From Sporosarcina sp. HYO08 (lineage in GTDB: Bacteria; Bacillota; Bacilli; Bacillales_A; Planococcaceae): 64,000 nucleotides of DNA. The DNA is taken from contig NZ_LPUT01000023.1 of the NCBI RefSeq assembly GCF_001563475.1, positions 310,001 to 374,000 on the forward strand. Reading direction: 5' to 3'. Below the pieces are notes generated by a model that was not told where the DNA came from, made no database searches, and saw only the letters and a list, made by a program, of their open reading frames with translations. The position numbers and the translations under genes were made by a program. Shown here piece after piece: positions 1 through 7,719 of the stretch (within the stretch, counting starts at the first letter, position 1; each line of letters starts with the position of its first letter).

Positions 1-346
1 TTACGCCGATGCGATTGGCGCACGGCATTTAATCACCGGTGTGAGTGAAACGGATTTTAGCGGCTATCCGGATTGTCGCGATAACTTTATTAAATCATTA
101 AATGTGACATTGAATTTAGCAATGGATGGAAATTTTGTCATCCACACACCGTTAATGTGGCTCGATAAATCTGAAGTTTGGGCACTTGCCGATGAGCTCG
201 GTGCACTCGATTTTGTGCAAGAAAAAACACTTACTTGCTACAATGGGGTGCCGAGTACGGGATGCGGGGAATGTCCGGCATGTGTACTGCGCAATGAAGG
301 TCTTGCAGCATACCTAGCAAGAAAGACTGCGGGTGTTTCCAAATGA
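1..346 (+). CDS. queC: 7-cyano-7-deazaguanine synthase QueC, 3' part
   Basis: The C-terminal part of QueC, the ATP-dependent enzyme that converts 7-carboxy-7-deazaguanine to preQ0 in queuosine synthesis. The gene is cut by the window edge: the frame is open from base 2, and an in-frame GTG at 41 is internal. The [12 protein letters not shown] segment is typical of the family, and the closing cysteine cluster (CYNG...GCGECPAC) matches the zinc site. The stop overlaps queD by 4 nt, so this is the upstream part of a queCDE operon. Any preQ1 riboswitch would lie outside the window. Confidence 0.95.
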   Translation, partial: YADAIGARHLITGVSETDFSGYPDCRDNFIKSLNVTLNLAMDGNFVIHTPLMWLDKSEVWALADELGALDFVQEKTLTCYNGVPSTGCGECPACVLRNEGLAAYLARKTAGVSK

Positions 347-768
347 TGCAGCAATTTTATCCGCAAGTACAGCACAACTACCGATTCGAATTAAATAAAG
401 ATATGCATTTTTCAGCTGCGCATTTCATACCAAATGAAAATGCGGGGAAATGCCAAGTGATGCATGGCCATACGTATTTTATCAATGTAACGATTGGTGG
501 AAATGAATTAGATGAACTTGGTTTTTTAATTGATTTCAAGCAACTGAAAGATTTGATTCATAAAAAATATGACCATTCTGTATTGAATGATCATCCTGAA
601 TTCCAACAGCTTTACCCGACCACTGAGCGATTAGCTGAACAAATTTGGACATCGATACAGTCAGTTTTGCGAACAAAAGACAATCGGCCTGACTGCCTCC
701 AAGTGATTGTGCGGGAAACACCGACGAGCTATGTCGTCTACCGTCCAAGACAGGAGGAATTGGCATGA
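343..768 (+). CDS. queD: 6-carboxy-5,6,7,8-tetrahydropterin synthase QueD
   Basis: 141-residue member of the PTPS/QueD family, which converts dihydroneopterin triphosphate to 6-carboxytetrahydropterin, the first dedicated step of 7-deazaguanine synthesis. Zinc ligands are visible at H27 (HFSAAH), H41 and H43 (HGH), with the catalytic cysteine C37 just before them. It starts inside the queC stop (two successive ATG codons at 343 and 346 are possible) and ends in an ATGA overlap with queE, indicating translational coupling. Length is slightly above the usual ~120 residues because of a short N-terminal extension. Confidence 0.95.
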   Translation: MMQQFYPQVQHNYRFELNKDMHFSAAHFIPNENAGKCQVMHGHTYFINVTIGGNELDELGFLIDFKQLKDLIHKKYDHSVLNDHPEFQQLYPTTERLAEQIWTSIQSVLRTKDNRPDCLQVIVRETPTSYVVYRPRQEELA

Positions 769-1472
769 AAATTCCTGTTATGGAAGTGTTCGGTCCGACG
801 ATCCAGGGCGAAGGAATGGTAATTGGACAAAAAACGATGTTTGTCCGAACAGCGGGCTGCGATTATTCTTGTGCGTGGTGTGATTCAAGTTTTACGTGGG
901 ATGGAACAGGGAAAAGTGTTTCGAAACGACCGCAAGAAATTATCGATGAACTGAAAACGATCGGCGGACAATCTTTTTCGCATGTGACGATTTCGGGCGG
1001 AAATCCCGCCTTGCATAAAGGTATCGGGGAACTCGTCGATTTGTGCCATGCAGAAGGTTGGAAAGTTGCGGTCGAAACGCAAGCGACGTTTTGGCAAGAT
1101 TGGCTGTTGAAAATCGATGACATCACCCTTTCGCCGAAACCGCCGAGTTCAAAGATGATAACGGATTTCGACAAACTAGATCTTTTCATGGAGAAGCTTT
1201 CGGACACAAATGCAAGTCTGAAAATCGTCATTTTTGACGAAGAGGATTTCAAATTTGCAGAAGAAGTCCATCTCCGATACCCTTCTGTTCCTTTCTATTT
1301 ACAGGTCGGTAACGATGATACGACAACAACAGACGATGCCGTTCTGATCCCTCACCTTTTGAAACGGTTTGAATGGCTCATTGATTTAGCTGTTGCTTCT
1401 CCGATTATGAACGATGTAAAAGTGCTGCCGCAGTTGCATGCGCTTGTATGGGGAAACAGACGGGGCGTTTAA
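765..1472 (+). CDS. queE: 7-carboxy-7-deazaguanine synthase QueE (radical SAM)
   Basis: Radical SAM enzyme that rearranges 6-carboxytetrahydropterin into 7-carboxy-7-deazaguanine. The 4Fe-4S site is C32-x3-C36-x2-C39, the standard CX3CX2C form, preceded by a family-typical N-terminal stretch (EVFGPTIQGEG). An AGGAGG ribosome binding site lies inside the end of queD and the genes overlap as ATGA. This is the last gene of the queC-D-E operon; a strong hairpin follows at 1484. Confidence 0.96.
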   Translation: MKIPVMEVFGPTIQGEGMVIGQKTMFVRTAGCDYSCAWCDSSFTWDGTGKSVSKRPQEIIDELKTIGGQSFSHVTISGGNPALHKGIGELVDLCHAEGWKVAVETQATFWQDWLLKIDDITLSPKPPSSKMITDFDKLDLFMEKLSDTNASLKIVIFDEEDFKFAEEVHLRYPSVPFYLQVGNDDTTTTDDAVLIPHLLKRFEWLIDLAVASPIMNDVKVLPQLHALVWGNRRGV

Positions 1473-1483
1473 CGATCAAATTG

Positions 1484-1535
1484 AAAAAGGTGCTGTACTT
1501 CATGTCGATTTCGACATAAGGTACAGCACCTTTTT
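1484..1535. terminator. Bidirectional rho-independent terminator
   Basis: Long inverted repeat: AAAAAGGTGCTGTAC on the left pairs with GTACAGCACCTTTTT on the right, giving T-tracts on both strands. It lies between queE (+) and the convergent hypothetical gene (-). Confidence 0.9.
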
Positions 1536-1555
1536 ATAATTACGCTCACAAACAA

Positions 1556-2116
1556 TTAACTTTCATAAGCCGACGACGGGGTAAACTTAATATCCGCATC
1601 TTCCGGATAAAGTGCTATAAAGGCATCTTCCATATGAAAGACAGCTATTTCAGCCCCTTCTAAAAGATTGTGACGATGCAGCACATTCACCATCGTTTTG
1701 AATGCTAGTTCAACGTCTAGTGCTTGAAAAAAGTTGATGGCAGCACCCTTCCCAATTTCTGCGCCATCAATACCGCCATTGCCGGTATCATGCAAAGCTT
1801 GGTCCAATAAATCTCCCACATGGACACATTGATCGGATGCTTCATCGAACGCGCCGTCATCTTCCTCATCATCGTAACGGTATTGAACAGCTATGATCGT
1901 AAGCGACTCCTCATCCACATGGTTATATCCCTCATATTCCTTTTCTTTTGCCAGTCTTTTCATCACTTTTTCTGAACGCTCAAATAACCCAAGTAGGATT
2001 TCTTCACGTCGGCCCACTTTTCCTAGAATCCCTGTCATCGTTACTATTTTCCGCTTTAGTTTCCACACTTGCCAAAAATGTATTTCATTCCCTCTCTTTT
2101 TCATCATCCGAATCAC
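1556..2116 (-). CDS. Conserved hypothetical protein, acidic
   Basis: 186 residues, family not recognised. The start is a GTG preceded by AAAGGGAG at 9-nt spacing. The N-terminus is basic (RMMKKRGNE...WKLKRK), the middle is strongly acidic (YDDEEDDGAFDEASD), and the C-terminal half looks like a compact alpha/beta domain ending FTPSSAYES. No signal peptide or membrane segment is seen. It is monocistronic, convergent with queE, and opposed to the gene at 2269. It could be a stress or adaptor protein, but nothing in the sequence proves this. Confidence 0.7.
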   Translation of the reverse strand: MIRMMKKRGNEIHFWQVWKLKRKIVTMTGILGKVGRREEILLGLFERSEKVMKRLAKEKEYEGYNHVDEESLTIIAVQYRYDDEEDDGAFDEASDQCVHVGDLLDQALHDTGNGGIDGAEIGKGAAINFFQALDVELAFKTMVNVLHRHNLLEGAEIAVFHMEDAFIALYPEDADIKFTPSSAYES

Positions 2117-2268
2117 GTGAACAAACTCCCTTTTTGAAATTAGTAAATTCCAGTATACCTCATTTTCTACTAATCTATTTTTACACGTTTAAAAATGTAA
2201 AAAACCGCTAAAATATATTTACTTTAGATGGGAAAGCTATTAGTTAAATGAAAAAGGATGTGTGACAA

Positions 2269-2811
2269 ATGCAAAGTAAAATTTATATATTATTATCAAT
2301 AATTGTGATCACCATTTGTTTTTCAGCTTATGAGTTAATATCAGCCAACCAAAACGATCGACCGGAATCTTTTGAAGAAGGTTATGAAGAAATTGGATAT
2401 AAATCTGTTGAAGATGCAGTCATACAATTTGAAAAACACTTCAATCAGAAAGTGCAGTTACCAACAATTACACCCACTATTCCTTTCACCCATCAATTCG
2501 GAAGATTTACTGAAGATCCGAAATACAACATCAACGATTCACTGGAAATTAAGTTTGTGAATGAAAATGCACCAGAAAATCATTATAAAATTGATATTCG
2601 CCCTTTGAAAAACCGATTACATTTTAAAGATCAACGCAATCAGAAAACCTATACACTTAAAAATGGTGGGAAAGCCATTTACTTCGAACACCACTTATTC
2701 AACTTTTTTGTTTTTGAAAATGACGCCTGGCAATATATGCTTGGCATCGATAAAAGATTGTCTCAAGTAACGCCCGAGACTTTCGTTAAAATTGCAAACT
2801 CCATTGAATAA
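2269..2811 (+). CDS. Membrane-anchored hypothetical protein (DUF4367-like tail)
   Basis: 180 residues with one N-terminal hydrophobic segment (about residues 5-22) and an extracellular domain; no lipobox cysteine. The C-terminal end (FFVFENDAWQYMLGID... then a final KIANSIE) resembles the DUF4367 pattern seen in exported Bacillus proteins, a weak family assignment made by eye. AAGGATG precedes the ATG. The gene stands alone and is followed by a hairpin shared with the opposing deacetylase gene. Confidence 0.65.
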   Translation: MQSKIYILLSIIVITICFSAYELISANQNDRPESFEEGYEEIGYKSVEDAVIQFEKHFNQKVQLPTITPTIPFTHQFGRFTEDPKYNINDSLEIKFVNENAPENHYKIDIRPLKNRLHFKDQRNQKTYTLKNGGKAIYFEHHLFNFFVFENDAWQYMLGIDKRLSQVTPETFVKIANSIE

Positions 2812-2815
2812 AAAT

Positions 2816-2852
2816 AGCCTTTGCGGGATTCAATTCCTCATCCGCAAAGGCC
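2816..2852. terminator. Hairpin between convergent genes
   Basis: GCCTTTGCGGG pairs with the ATCCGCAAAGGC arm across an 11-nt loop, just after the stop at 2811. T-tracts are weak on both strands (ATTTTATT on the minus strand), so termination is likely but not certain. Confidence 0.65.
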
Positions 2853-2857
2853 ATTCA

Positions 2858-3832
2858 CTATTCTTTTCTTTCAAGATTGTTTTTTTGACCAATCCGCTTT
2901 TCACTCATTAAATCGCTTACCGTACCTAGCTGCAGTCCTTTCGCTTTACTTTCCTGAATAATCGTCCCAAGTCCTTCTTCGACAGGTTTTGTCGGATGCA
3001 TCAGCACCATATATCCTTTGTCAACGCCCTTTACAATGCGGTTGACCATTTCGGCAGTAGCTGGTTTTCTCCAATCGACTGTATCAATCGTCCATAAAAT
3101 TGTTTTCATGCCAAGCTCATCAGCGACTTGGATCGTCGTTTCGTTAAAGCTTCCGCTTGGCGGTGCAAACCATTTTGGTGTGATGCCTAATGTTTTTTCA
3201 ATCACTTCATTCGTCTGGGCCAGTTCTTTGACAGTTTCTTCTCTGGAGCGATGCTGCAAATCAGGATGACTGTACGCATGATTGCCAATTTCATGCCCTT
3301 CCTCATAAATGGTCATCGCGAGATCTGGATTGTTTTTTACCCAGCTGCCGTCATAAAAGAAAGTGGCTTTCACGTTATTTTCTTTCAATGTCTTCAGAAT
3401 TCCCGGGATATGTTCATTGCCCCACGCGACATTGATTAATAATGCGATCATTGGTTTTTCGGGATTGCCCCTATAAATCGGCGACGGTTCCAAATCATCC
3501 AAATGAACGCTTGGTGGAATTTCTTTCAAAACGACTTTTTTCGGATCAAATCGTCCGGTTTTTTTCATTTTTTTATAGCTAGCGTCCGTATCAACAACGA
3601 GTCCATTGTATCCGGGTATTGCCTTCCAAACACGGTCAATTTTCGCGTCAATCGGTTTGATTTGATGCAACCGATCATACGTTCCAATTTCTTTGGATAG
3701 TTCGTCTGGTTCAACTTCTGCAAACGTTGCGACCTTATTACTACGAATAATTTCCGATAAAATTCCGATTTTCACTACAGCAATGACGCCAATTCCAATT
3801 ACGGAAAGAATTACGAGCAATATTTTTCTCAT
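2858..3832 (-). CDS. ylxY: Sporulation polysaccharide deacetylase, YlxY type
   Basis: 324 residues with an N-terminal membrane anchor (about 4-28) and a NodB-like domain. The LLINVAWGNE segment is diagnostic of the YlxY sporulation subfamily. In ordinary NodB deacetylases this position is the catalytic FDDG motif; here the aspartates are absent. The second motif (NHAYSH) keeps the metal-binding histidines, while motif three reads FAPPSG, without the usual arginine. Catalytic activity is therefore doubtful. The ATG at 3832 is chosen over an upstream in-frame TTG at 3853 because GAGG lies 7 nt before it. A 22-codon open frame overlaps this start as ATGA. Confidence 0.88.
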   Translation of the reverse strand: MRKILLVILSVIGIGVIAVVKIGILSEIIRSNKVATFAEVEPDELSKEIGTYDRLHQIKPIDAKIDRVWKAIPGYNGLVVDTDASYKKMKKTGRFDPKKVVLKEIPPSVHLDDLEPSPIYRGNPEKPMIALLINVAWGNEHIPGILKTLKENNVKATFFYDGSWVKNNPDLAMTIYEEGHEIGNHAYSHPDLQHRSREETVKELAQTNEVIEKTLGITPKWFAPPSGSFNETTIQVADELGMKTILWTIDTVDWRKPATAEMVNRIVKGVDKGYMVLMHPTKPVEEGLGTIIQESKAKGLQLGTVSDLMSEKRIGQKNNLERKE

Positions 3833-3897
3833 TTCATTTCCTCGGGTATACAATAGTTATCCACAGGCAAGCGGTTCGTTACATTATTTGGCAGCAA
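3829..3897 (-). CDS. Possible 22-codon leader peptide upstream of ylxY
   Basis: A TTG-initiated frame of 22 codons (begins MLPNNVTNR, ends CIPEEMK) with a perfect GGAGG at 7-nt spacing. Its stop overlaps the ylxY start as ATGA, the geometry of translational coupling. An in-frame stop lies just upstream of the TTG, so it is not the end of a longer gene. Too short to judge by composition; it may be a real small protein, a regulatory leader or chance. Confidence 0.35.
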   Translation of the reverse strand: MLPNNVTNRLPVDNYCIPEEMK

Positions 3898-4103
3898 TGG
3901 AAATCCTCCGTTTCAATGATTGGGTAATCATAGGATTCCCGTACAAATGAAGACAATACATAAAATCATCCAACAACCATCGCGACATCTTTTTAGCTAT
4001 CGGCGTTCTCAGAGTAATTGGTGACAGTCACTCACACAACTCACTTTCCATTTGATCATAGCATTTTTTCAAAATAATTTCTTTATTACGCCAGGCAACA
4101 AAT

Positions 4104-4139
4104 AAATGACGATAAATCGCTTGGGATTCATCGTCATTT
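4104..4139 (-). terminator. Terminator overlapping the yyaC stop
   Basis: 10-bp stem AAATGACGAT / ATCGTCATTT around a 16-nt loop; the minus-strand reading ends in ATTTATTT. The right arm contains the yyaC stop codon. The stretch 3898-4103 upstream holds no recognised gene, only a single copy of the GTGACAGTCAC palindrome at 4021. Confidence 0.6.
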
Positions 4140-4724
4140 TGTTTGCGGTACTTTTTTGACTGAGTTTAGTAGAATTGCCGAAGTGATCTTGGAGAGGTTC
4201 ATGACCGTGTCTAATCGCGTAGTATTCAAAGAATTGACTGGGAAATGAGGATCTAAGTAATTAACAACCGCCTTCAAATGGTAGGTCCCGACTTCGATTA
4301 ATGGATTCCCAATCGCATTGCCGGGAATGAACGGACCTTCTTTTAAAAGAATAGAGCCAATTTGATGATGATCTCCTAAACATGCGTCGACGCCAATAAT
4401 CATCGGATCAGTGAAGCGGCTATGAATGTCTTTAAGGACTTTTTCCAAATTTATCGCATGAACGGGTTCGGAAATGGTGCCAAATACAGGATAGGGAAAG
4501 TGGCTTTCTTCGAGCATCGTCCCAACGAGAGGTCCATATGCATCTCCCGTCGAGCGATCTGAACCGATACAAAGGAACACAATCTCATTACACGACTGGT
4601 AGCATGTATTCAGGATAAAGGACATTTCATGCAGATCCTCTTCTGTCGATGATTCAGCCGAATAATGAAAATACAACTTACTTTCCTGAAGTCGAACAGT
4701 TTTTTTCTTTTTAAAAGAAAACAC
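4134..4724 (-). CDS. yyaC: Spore protease-like protein YyaC
   Basis: 196-residue member of the YyaC family, related to the germination protease Gpr and made during sporulation. The central FLCIGSDRSTGDAYGPLVG and GVDACLGD segments are family signatures, with acidic residues arranged as in Gpr-like peptidases. The start is GTG with a strong GAGGAGGG site. It sits alone, downstream of no obvious partner; its terminator overlaps the stop. It supports an endospore-forming host. Confidence 0.92.
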   Translation of the reverse strand: MFSFKKKKTVRLQESKLYFHYSAESSTEEDLHEMSFILNTCYQSCNEIVFLCIGSDRSTGDAYGPLVGTMLEESHFPYPVFGTISEPVHAINLEKVLKDIHSRFTDPMIIGVDACLGDHHQIGSILLKEGPFIPGNAIGNPLIEVGTYHLKAVVNYLDPHFPVNSLNTTRLDTVMNLSKITSAILLNSVKKVPQTK

Positions 4725-4830
4725 CGGCTTCCCTCCTCTTTCGGTAATAGGACTACTTCAGACAATGTACTACTTCTACGAAGAGCGGGGAAAATCCTTT
4801 TATAGGGGGATACTTGAATAGCATGGAGCT

Positions 4831-4864
4831 AAAAAAGCATCTTCTCCGAAGAGTAGATGCTTTC
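4831..4864 (-). terminator. Terminator of the Bcr/CflA exporter gene
   Basis: Stem GAAAGCATCTA / AGATGCTTTTTT on the minus strand, ending in six Ts, five bases past the stop at 4869. Confidence 0.88.
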
Positions 4865-4868
4865 TTTG

Positions 4869-6110
4869 TTAGGATGCCTCCCTGTTCCTTCGGGCAAGTC
4901 CATAATAAGAAAAAATGGCAATAACAGCCGACCCGAAAATAAGCACCCCCATTGGGACCGCTGTTTCTTCTCCTGCGATGCCAACAAGCGGCGCGGTAAT
5001 GGAACCCAACACGAAGGGCAGTAATCCGAGCAGCGCGGAAGCACTCCCTGCAATATGCCCTTGTGATTCCATTGCTAAGGAAAAAGATGAGGTTGCAATG
5101 ATGCCAATCGATGCGACGAAAAAGAAGATCGGCACAACAATGGTGAGAAGCGGTCCATGGGCAAGTACCGCAATGAGTAATAATGCACCGGACGTAACGG
5201 AAATGAATAACCCCGTCTCTAAAAACCGCTGTTCAGAAACGACACCCGTCAAACGCCCAACAATTTGCGATCCTATGATGAGCCCAATCCCATTCATGCC
5301 AAATAACACGCTAAACAATTGCGGGGAAACACCATAAATAGTTTGATAGACAAACGGTGTCCCTGCAACATAAGCGAATATGCCAGCCATGATGAAACCT
5401 TGTGCCAAGGCGTACCCCATAAATTTTCGATCTTTGAGTAATGATTGGAAGTTTTTCAATGTCTGGGAAAGATTGCTTGACACCCGTAAATGCTTCGGCA
5501 AGGATTCATCCATTCCCCACAGGACAACGACCGTTAATAATAGGCCGATGAAGCTTAATGTGATAAATATTCCTTTCCAATCTGTAAACGCAAGAATCCC
5601 ACCTCCAAGAAGGGGTGCAATGATTGGCGCTAAGTTATTGATCAGCATCAGCAGCGCAAAAAACTTTGTCAATTCCCTGCCACTATATACATCTCGGACG
5701 ACCGCCCTTGATATAACAATCCCCGCAGATGCAGCAAATCCTTGTAAAAACCGTGCGGCAATAAACAAGCCAATATTAGGTGCAAATGCACAAAAAATCG
5801 ATGCCGCCAAATAAACGATGAGGGCAATGACTAACGGTTTCTTTCGTCCATGAACGTCGCTCATCGGGCCAAGTATCAATTGCCCCACTCCTATTCCAAC
5901 AAGTGTCGCTGTTAGACTCACTTGCACGAGGGAAGGCGTTGTACCAAAAGCCGTGACGATCGTAGGAAATGACGGCAAATACATATCGATTGTTAAAGGA
6001 CCCATCGCTGCCAACGTTCCTAGAAGCAGCGCTAGCTTTAATCGCCTTGTTCCTGTTAATGATTCCATATATGCTTTCAACCTTTCCAAGCCTAAAGGCA
6101 ATCCATTCAT
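4869..6110 (-). CDS. Bcr/CflA-family multidrug efflux MFS transporter
   Basis: 413 residues with about 12 membrane helices. The first helix carries GPLTIDMYLPSFP, typical of the Bcr/CflA (DHA1) drug:proton antiporters, and the cytoplasmic loop motif GPMSDVHGRKKPL is the MFS motif A. The ATG at 6110 follows AAGG at 7-nt spacing; an alternative ATG 14 codons in (MESLTGTRR) also has a GGAAAGG upstream and may be the true start. It is monocistronic. Substrates cannot be read from sequence. Confidence 0.88.
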   Translation of the reverse strand: MNGLPLGLERLKAYMESLTGTRRLKLALLLGTLAAMGPLTIDMYLPSFPTIVTAFGTTPSLVQVSLTATLVGIGVGQLILGPMSDVHGRKKPLVIALIVYLAASIFCAFAPNIGLFIAARFLQGFAASAGIVISRAVVRDVYSGRELTKFFALLMLINNLAPIIAPLLGGGILAFTDWKGIFITLSFIGLLLTVVVLWGMDESLPKHLRVSSNLSQTLKNFQSLLKDRKFMGYALAQGFIMAGIFAYVAGTPFVYQTIYGVSPQLFSVLFGMNGIGLIIGSQIVGRLTGVVSEQRFLETGLFISVTSGALLLIAVLAHGPLLTIVVPIFFFVASIGIIATSSFSLAMESQGHIAGSASALLGLLPFVLGSITAPLVGIAGEETAVPMGVLIFGSAVIAIFSYYGLARRNREAS

Positions 6111-6184
6111 TATATACCTTTGTAAACATAAGATTTTACTCTATCACTAATACTAGCAATTTGAAAGATTTTAGCTCGAAATAT

Positions 6185-6242
6185 AAAAAACAGCCCCCGC
6201 TAGTTCTAAATGAATCTGAACAACGGGGAGCTGGTGTTTTTT
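6185..6242 (-). terminator. Terminator downstream of the catE-like gene
   Basis: Long imperfect stem with outer arms AAAAAACA(C)CAGC and GCTGTTTTTT read on the minus strand. It lies 89-146 nt past the dioxygenase stop. A second imperfect hairpin (TTTGTTTTG / CAAAACAAA, about 6280-6323) is closer to the stop. No gene is seen in 6111-6330. Confidence 0.6.
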
Positions 6243-6330
6243 AAATTTACTGTTGCTTTCTACGATCATCATTCTTTTTGTTATTTGTTTTGCGGATCCG
6301 ATCGTCTTGTGATCCAAAACAAACGGCTAG

Positions 6331-7188
6331 TTATATTACTGAAACGCTTAAGTGGATACGATTTCCGGAAGGATCCGTTGTCACAATCGAACCATTTTCT
6401 TCAGTGACAGCAGCGCCCATATTCTTTAGTTGAGCGATCACTTTGTTTTTCTTTTCTTCATTCGGAAGCATTAACGTAAATGATTCAAGTCCAACATGAT
6501 TCGGAGATGGCACAGGTGCCCCGACTCCATTCCATGTATTTAACGCAATATGGTGATGGTATTTTCCGTCCGCAATGAAAAGGGCTTGTGTGCCATATCG
6601 GTTGACGACCTCAAATCCAAGTCCTTTAATATAAAATTCTTCCGTCTTTTTTAATTCAGCTACATGCAAGTGAATATGTCCCATCACGGTGCCGGCGGGT
6701 AAACCGTTCCATGATTGCTTTCTGGCACCTGCTAGTAGGTCTCTAAAATTCAATGGATCAACTGTCATTGCAACCTCACCGTTATGCCAATCCCATTCGG
6801 AAGGGTCACGGTCTATATAGATTTCAATCCCATTCCCATCTGGATCAGATAAGTAAAGCGCTTCACTTACTAGATGGTCCGAAGAACCGAACTGCAAACC
6901 AATTTCACTAAAGTGTTGCACGATATTGGCTAAATCATCACGTTCTGGCAGAAGAAGTGCAAAATGATACAATCCTGTCGTTCTTCCTTGTTTCGGCACA
7001 ACGTTTTCCAATTGCTGAAGGGTCAATAATATAGTCTTCCCATCCGCAGTCAATTGAGCAGATTGCTCTGTTTGTTCTAATACTGTAAATCCAATGACCT
7101 CTTTGTAAAACGCTAAGGATCTTTCTAAGTTTTGTACTTTCAAGTCAACTCGCCCTACGAATGTAATAGGTTCACGATGAAAATTCAT
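6331..7188 (-). CDS. catE: Catechol 2,3-dioxygenase-like VOC protein (CatE type)
   Basis: 285 residues with two vicinal-oxygen-chelate repeats (about 8-130 and 165-280). Candidate iron ligands are the histidine in LYHFALLLP or GHIHLHV, the histidine in PNHVGLESF, and the glutamate in GNGIEIYID. Length and layout match B. subtilis CatE, which cleaves catechol and relieves quinone stress. It is transcribed divergently from a CatR/YodB-like regulator, the same regulator class that controls catDE in B. subtilis, which supports the assignment. No catD partner is present. Confidence 0.82.
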   Translation of the reverse strand: MNFHREPITFVGRVDLKVQNLERSLAFYKEVIGFTVLEQTEQSAQLTADGKTILLTLQQLENVVPKQGRTTGLYHFALLLPERDDLANIVQHFSEIGLQFGSSDHLVSEALYLSDPDGNGIEIYIDRDPSEWDWHNGEVAMTVDPLNFRDLLAGARKQSWNGLPAGTVMGHIHLHVAELKKTEEFYIKGLGFEVVNRYGTQALFIADGKYHHHIALNTWNGVGAPVPSPNHVGLESFTLMLPNEEKKNKVIAQLKNMGAAVTEENGSIVTTDPSGNRIHLSVSVI

Positions 7189-7228
7189 TTTGGTTGCCTC
7201 CTACTTTGGATTAAAAAAATTTGATATC

Positions 7229-7283
7229 CAGTTACTTTATGTAAGTTAGTATACGATCAGAATTGACGACCGTCAAGTAACTG
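7229..7283. promoter_or_regulatory. Inverted repeats between catE and the HxlR regulator (putative operators)
   Basis: CAGTTACTT (7229-7237) and its exact complement AAGTAACTG (7275-7283) bracket the catE promoter; TTGACG-AC-CGTCAA (7263-7276) is a further palindrome over the -35 box. Their position between divergent genes fits binding by the HxlR-family regulator; which dyad is used is inference. Confidence 0.55.
7248..7276 (-). promoter_or_regulatory. SigmaA promoter of the catE-like gene
   Basis: Minus strand -35 TTGACG (7271-7276), exactly 17 nt, then -10 TATACT (7248-7253). The imperfect dyad GTTAC-N5-GTAAG at 7231-7245 falls at the transcription start and is a likely repressor operator. 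Confidence 0.8.
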
Positions 7284-7285
7284 AT

Positions 7286-7315
7286 TTGTAATTCGTCATT
7301 CATACTCGTTATACT
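7286..7315 (+). promoter_or_regulatory. Promoter of the HxlR-family regulator
   Basis: -35 TTGTAA (7286-7291), 18-nt spacer, -10 TATACT (7310-7315), then AAAGGAG and the ATG at 7336. The leader is therefore very short. Confidence 0.65.
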
Positions 7316-7335
7316 ATAAGAAAGGAGTTGATTTT

Positions 7336-7644
7336 ATGGATCAGTCAATTTGTCCGAGATTCGAAAAAGCGATGGGCTTATTAAGCCAAAGGTGGACGGG
7401 TTTAATCATTTACCAATTATTATCTGGTCCACAACGTTTTTGCAACATGGAATCATCCATCGGTGTAAGCGGCAGGGTGCTATCAGAGCGGTTAAAAGAT
7501 TTGGAAAATGAAGGGATTGTCAATAGAGCTGTATTTCCAGAGACACCGGTTCGCATCGAATATTCCTTAACCGATAAAGGGAAATCGCTCGCACCACTTA
7601 TGGAAGAAATAGAAAAATGGTCGCAAAACTGGTTGGAGGTATAA
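7336..7644 (+). CDS. HxlR/DUF24-family redox-sensing regulator, CatR/YodB-like
   Basis: 102-residue winged-helix repressor. The MDQSIC-P start puts a cysteine at position 6, the redox-sensing residue of YodB (C6) and CatR (C7), followed by the family core (LSQRWTGLII, GVSGRVLSERLKDLE, PVRIEYSLTDKG). A second cysteine is at 36, but the C-terminal cysteines used by YodB are absent; the protein ends NWLEV. By analogy it represses the divergent dioxygenase gene and releases DNA when quinones or oxidants modify C6. AAAGGAG precedes the ATG. Confidence 0.88.
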   Translation: MDQSICPRFEKAMGLLSQRWTGLIIYQLLSGPQRFCNMESSIGVSGRVLSERLKDLENEGIVNRAVFPETPVRIEYSLTDKGKSLAPLMEEIEKWSQNWLEV

Positions 7645-7671
7645 AATCATAAAGGAAGCACCATATGAAAA

Positions 7672-7703
7672 GGGGTTTTGCGCCTGTTCACATGCGCAAA
7701 ACC
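7672..7703. terminator. Hairpin between the HxlR gene and the winged-helix gene
   Basis: GGGTTTTGCGC pairs with GCGCAAAACCC around a 10-nt loop. It is GC-rich with only a short T-run on the minus strand (CCCCTTTTC). It probably serves both convergent genes. Confidence 0.65.
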
Positions 7704-7719
7704 CACCATCATTTTCTTC

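Noticed and set aside
4915..5337. 140-codon plus-strand frame opposite the exporter gene
   Set aside because: Complement of membrane-helix codons; no start signals.
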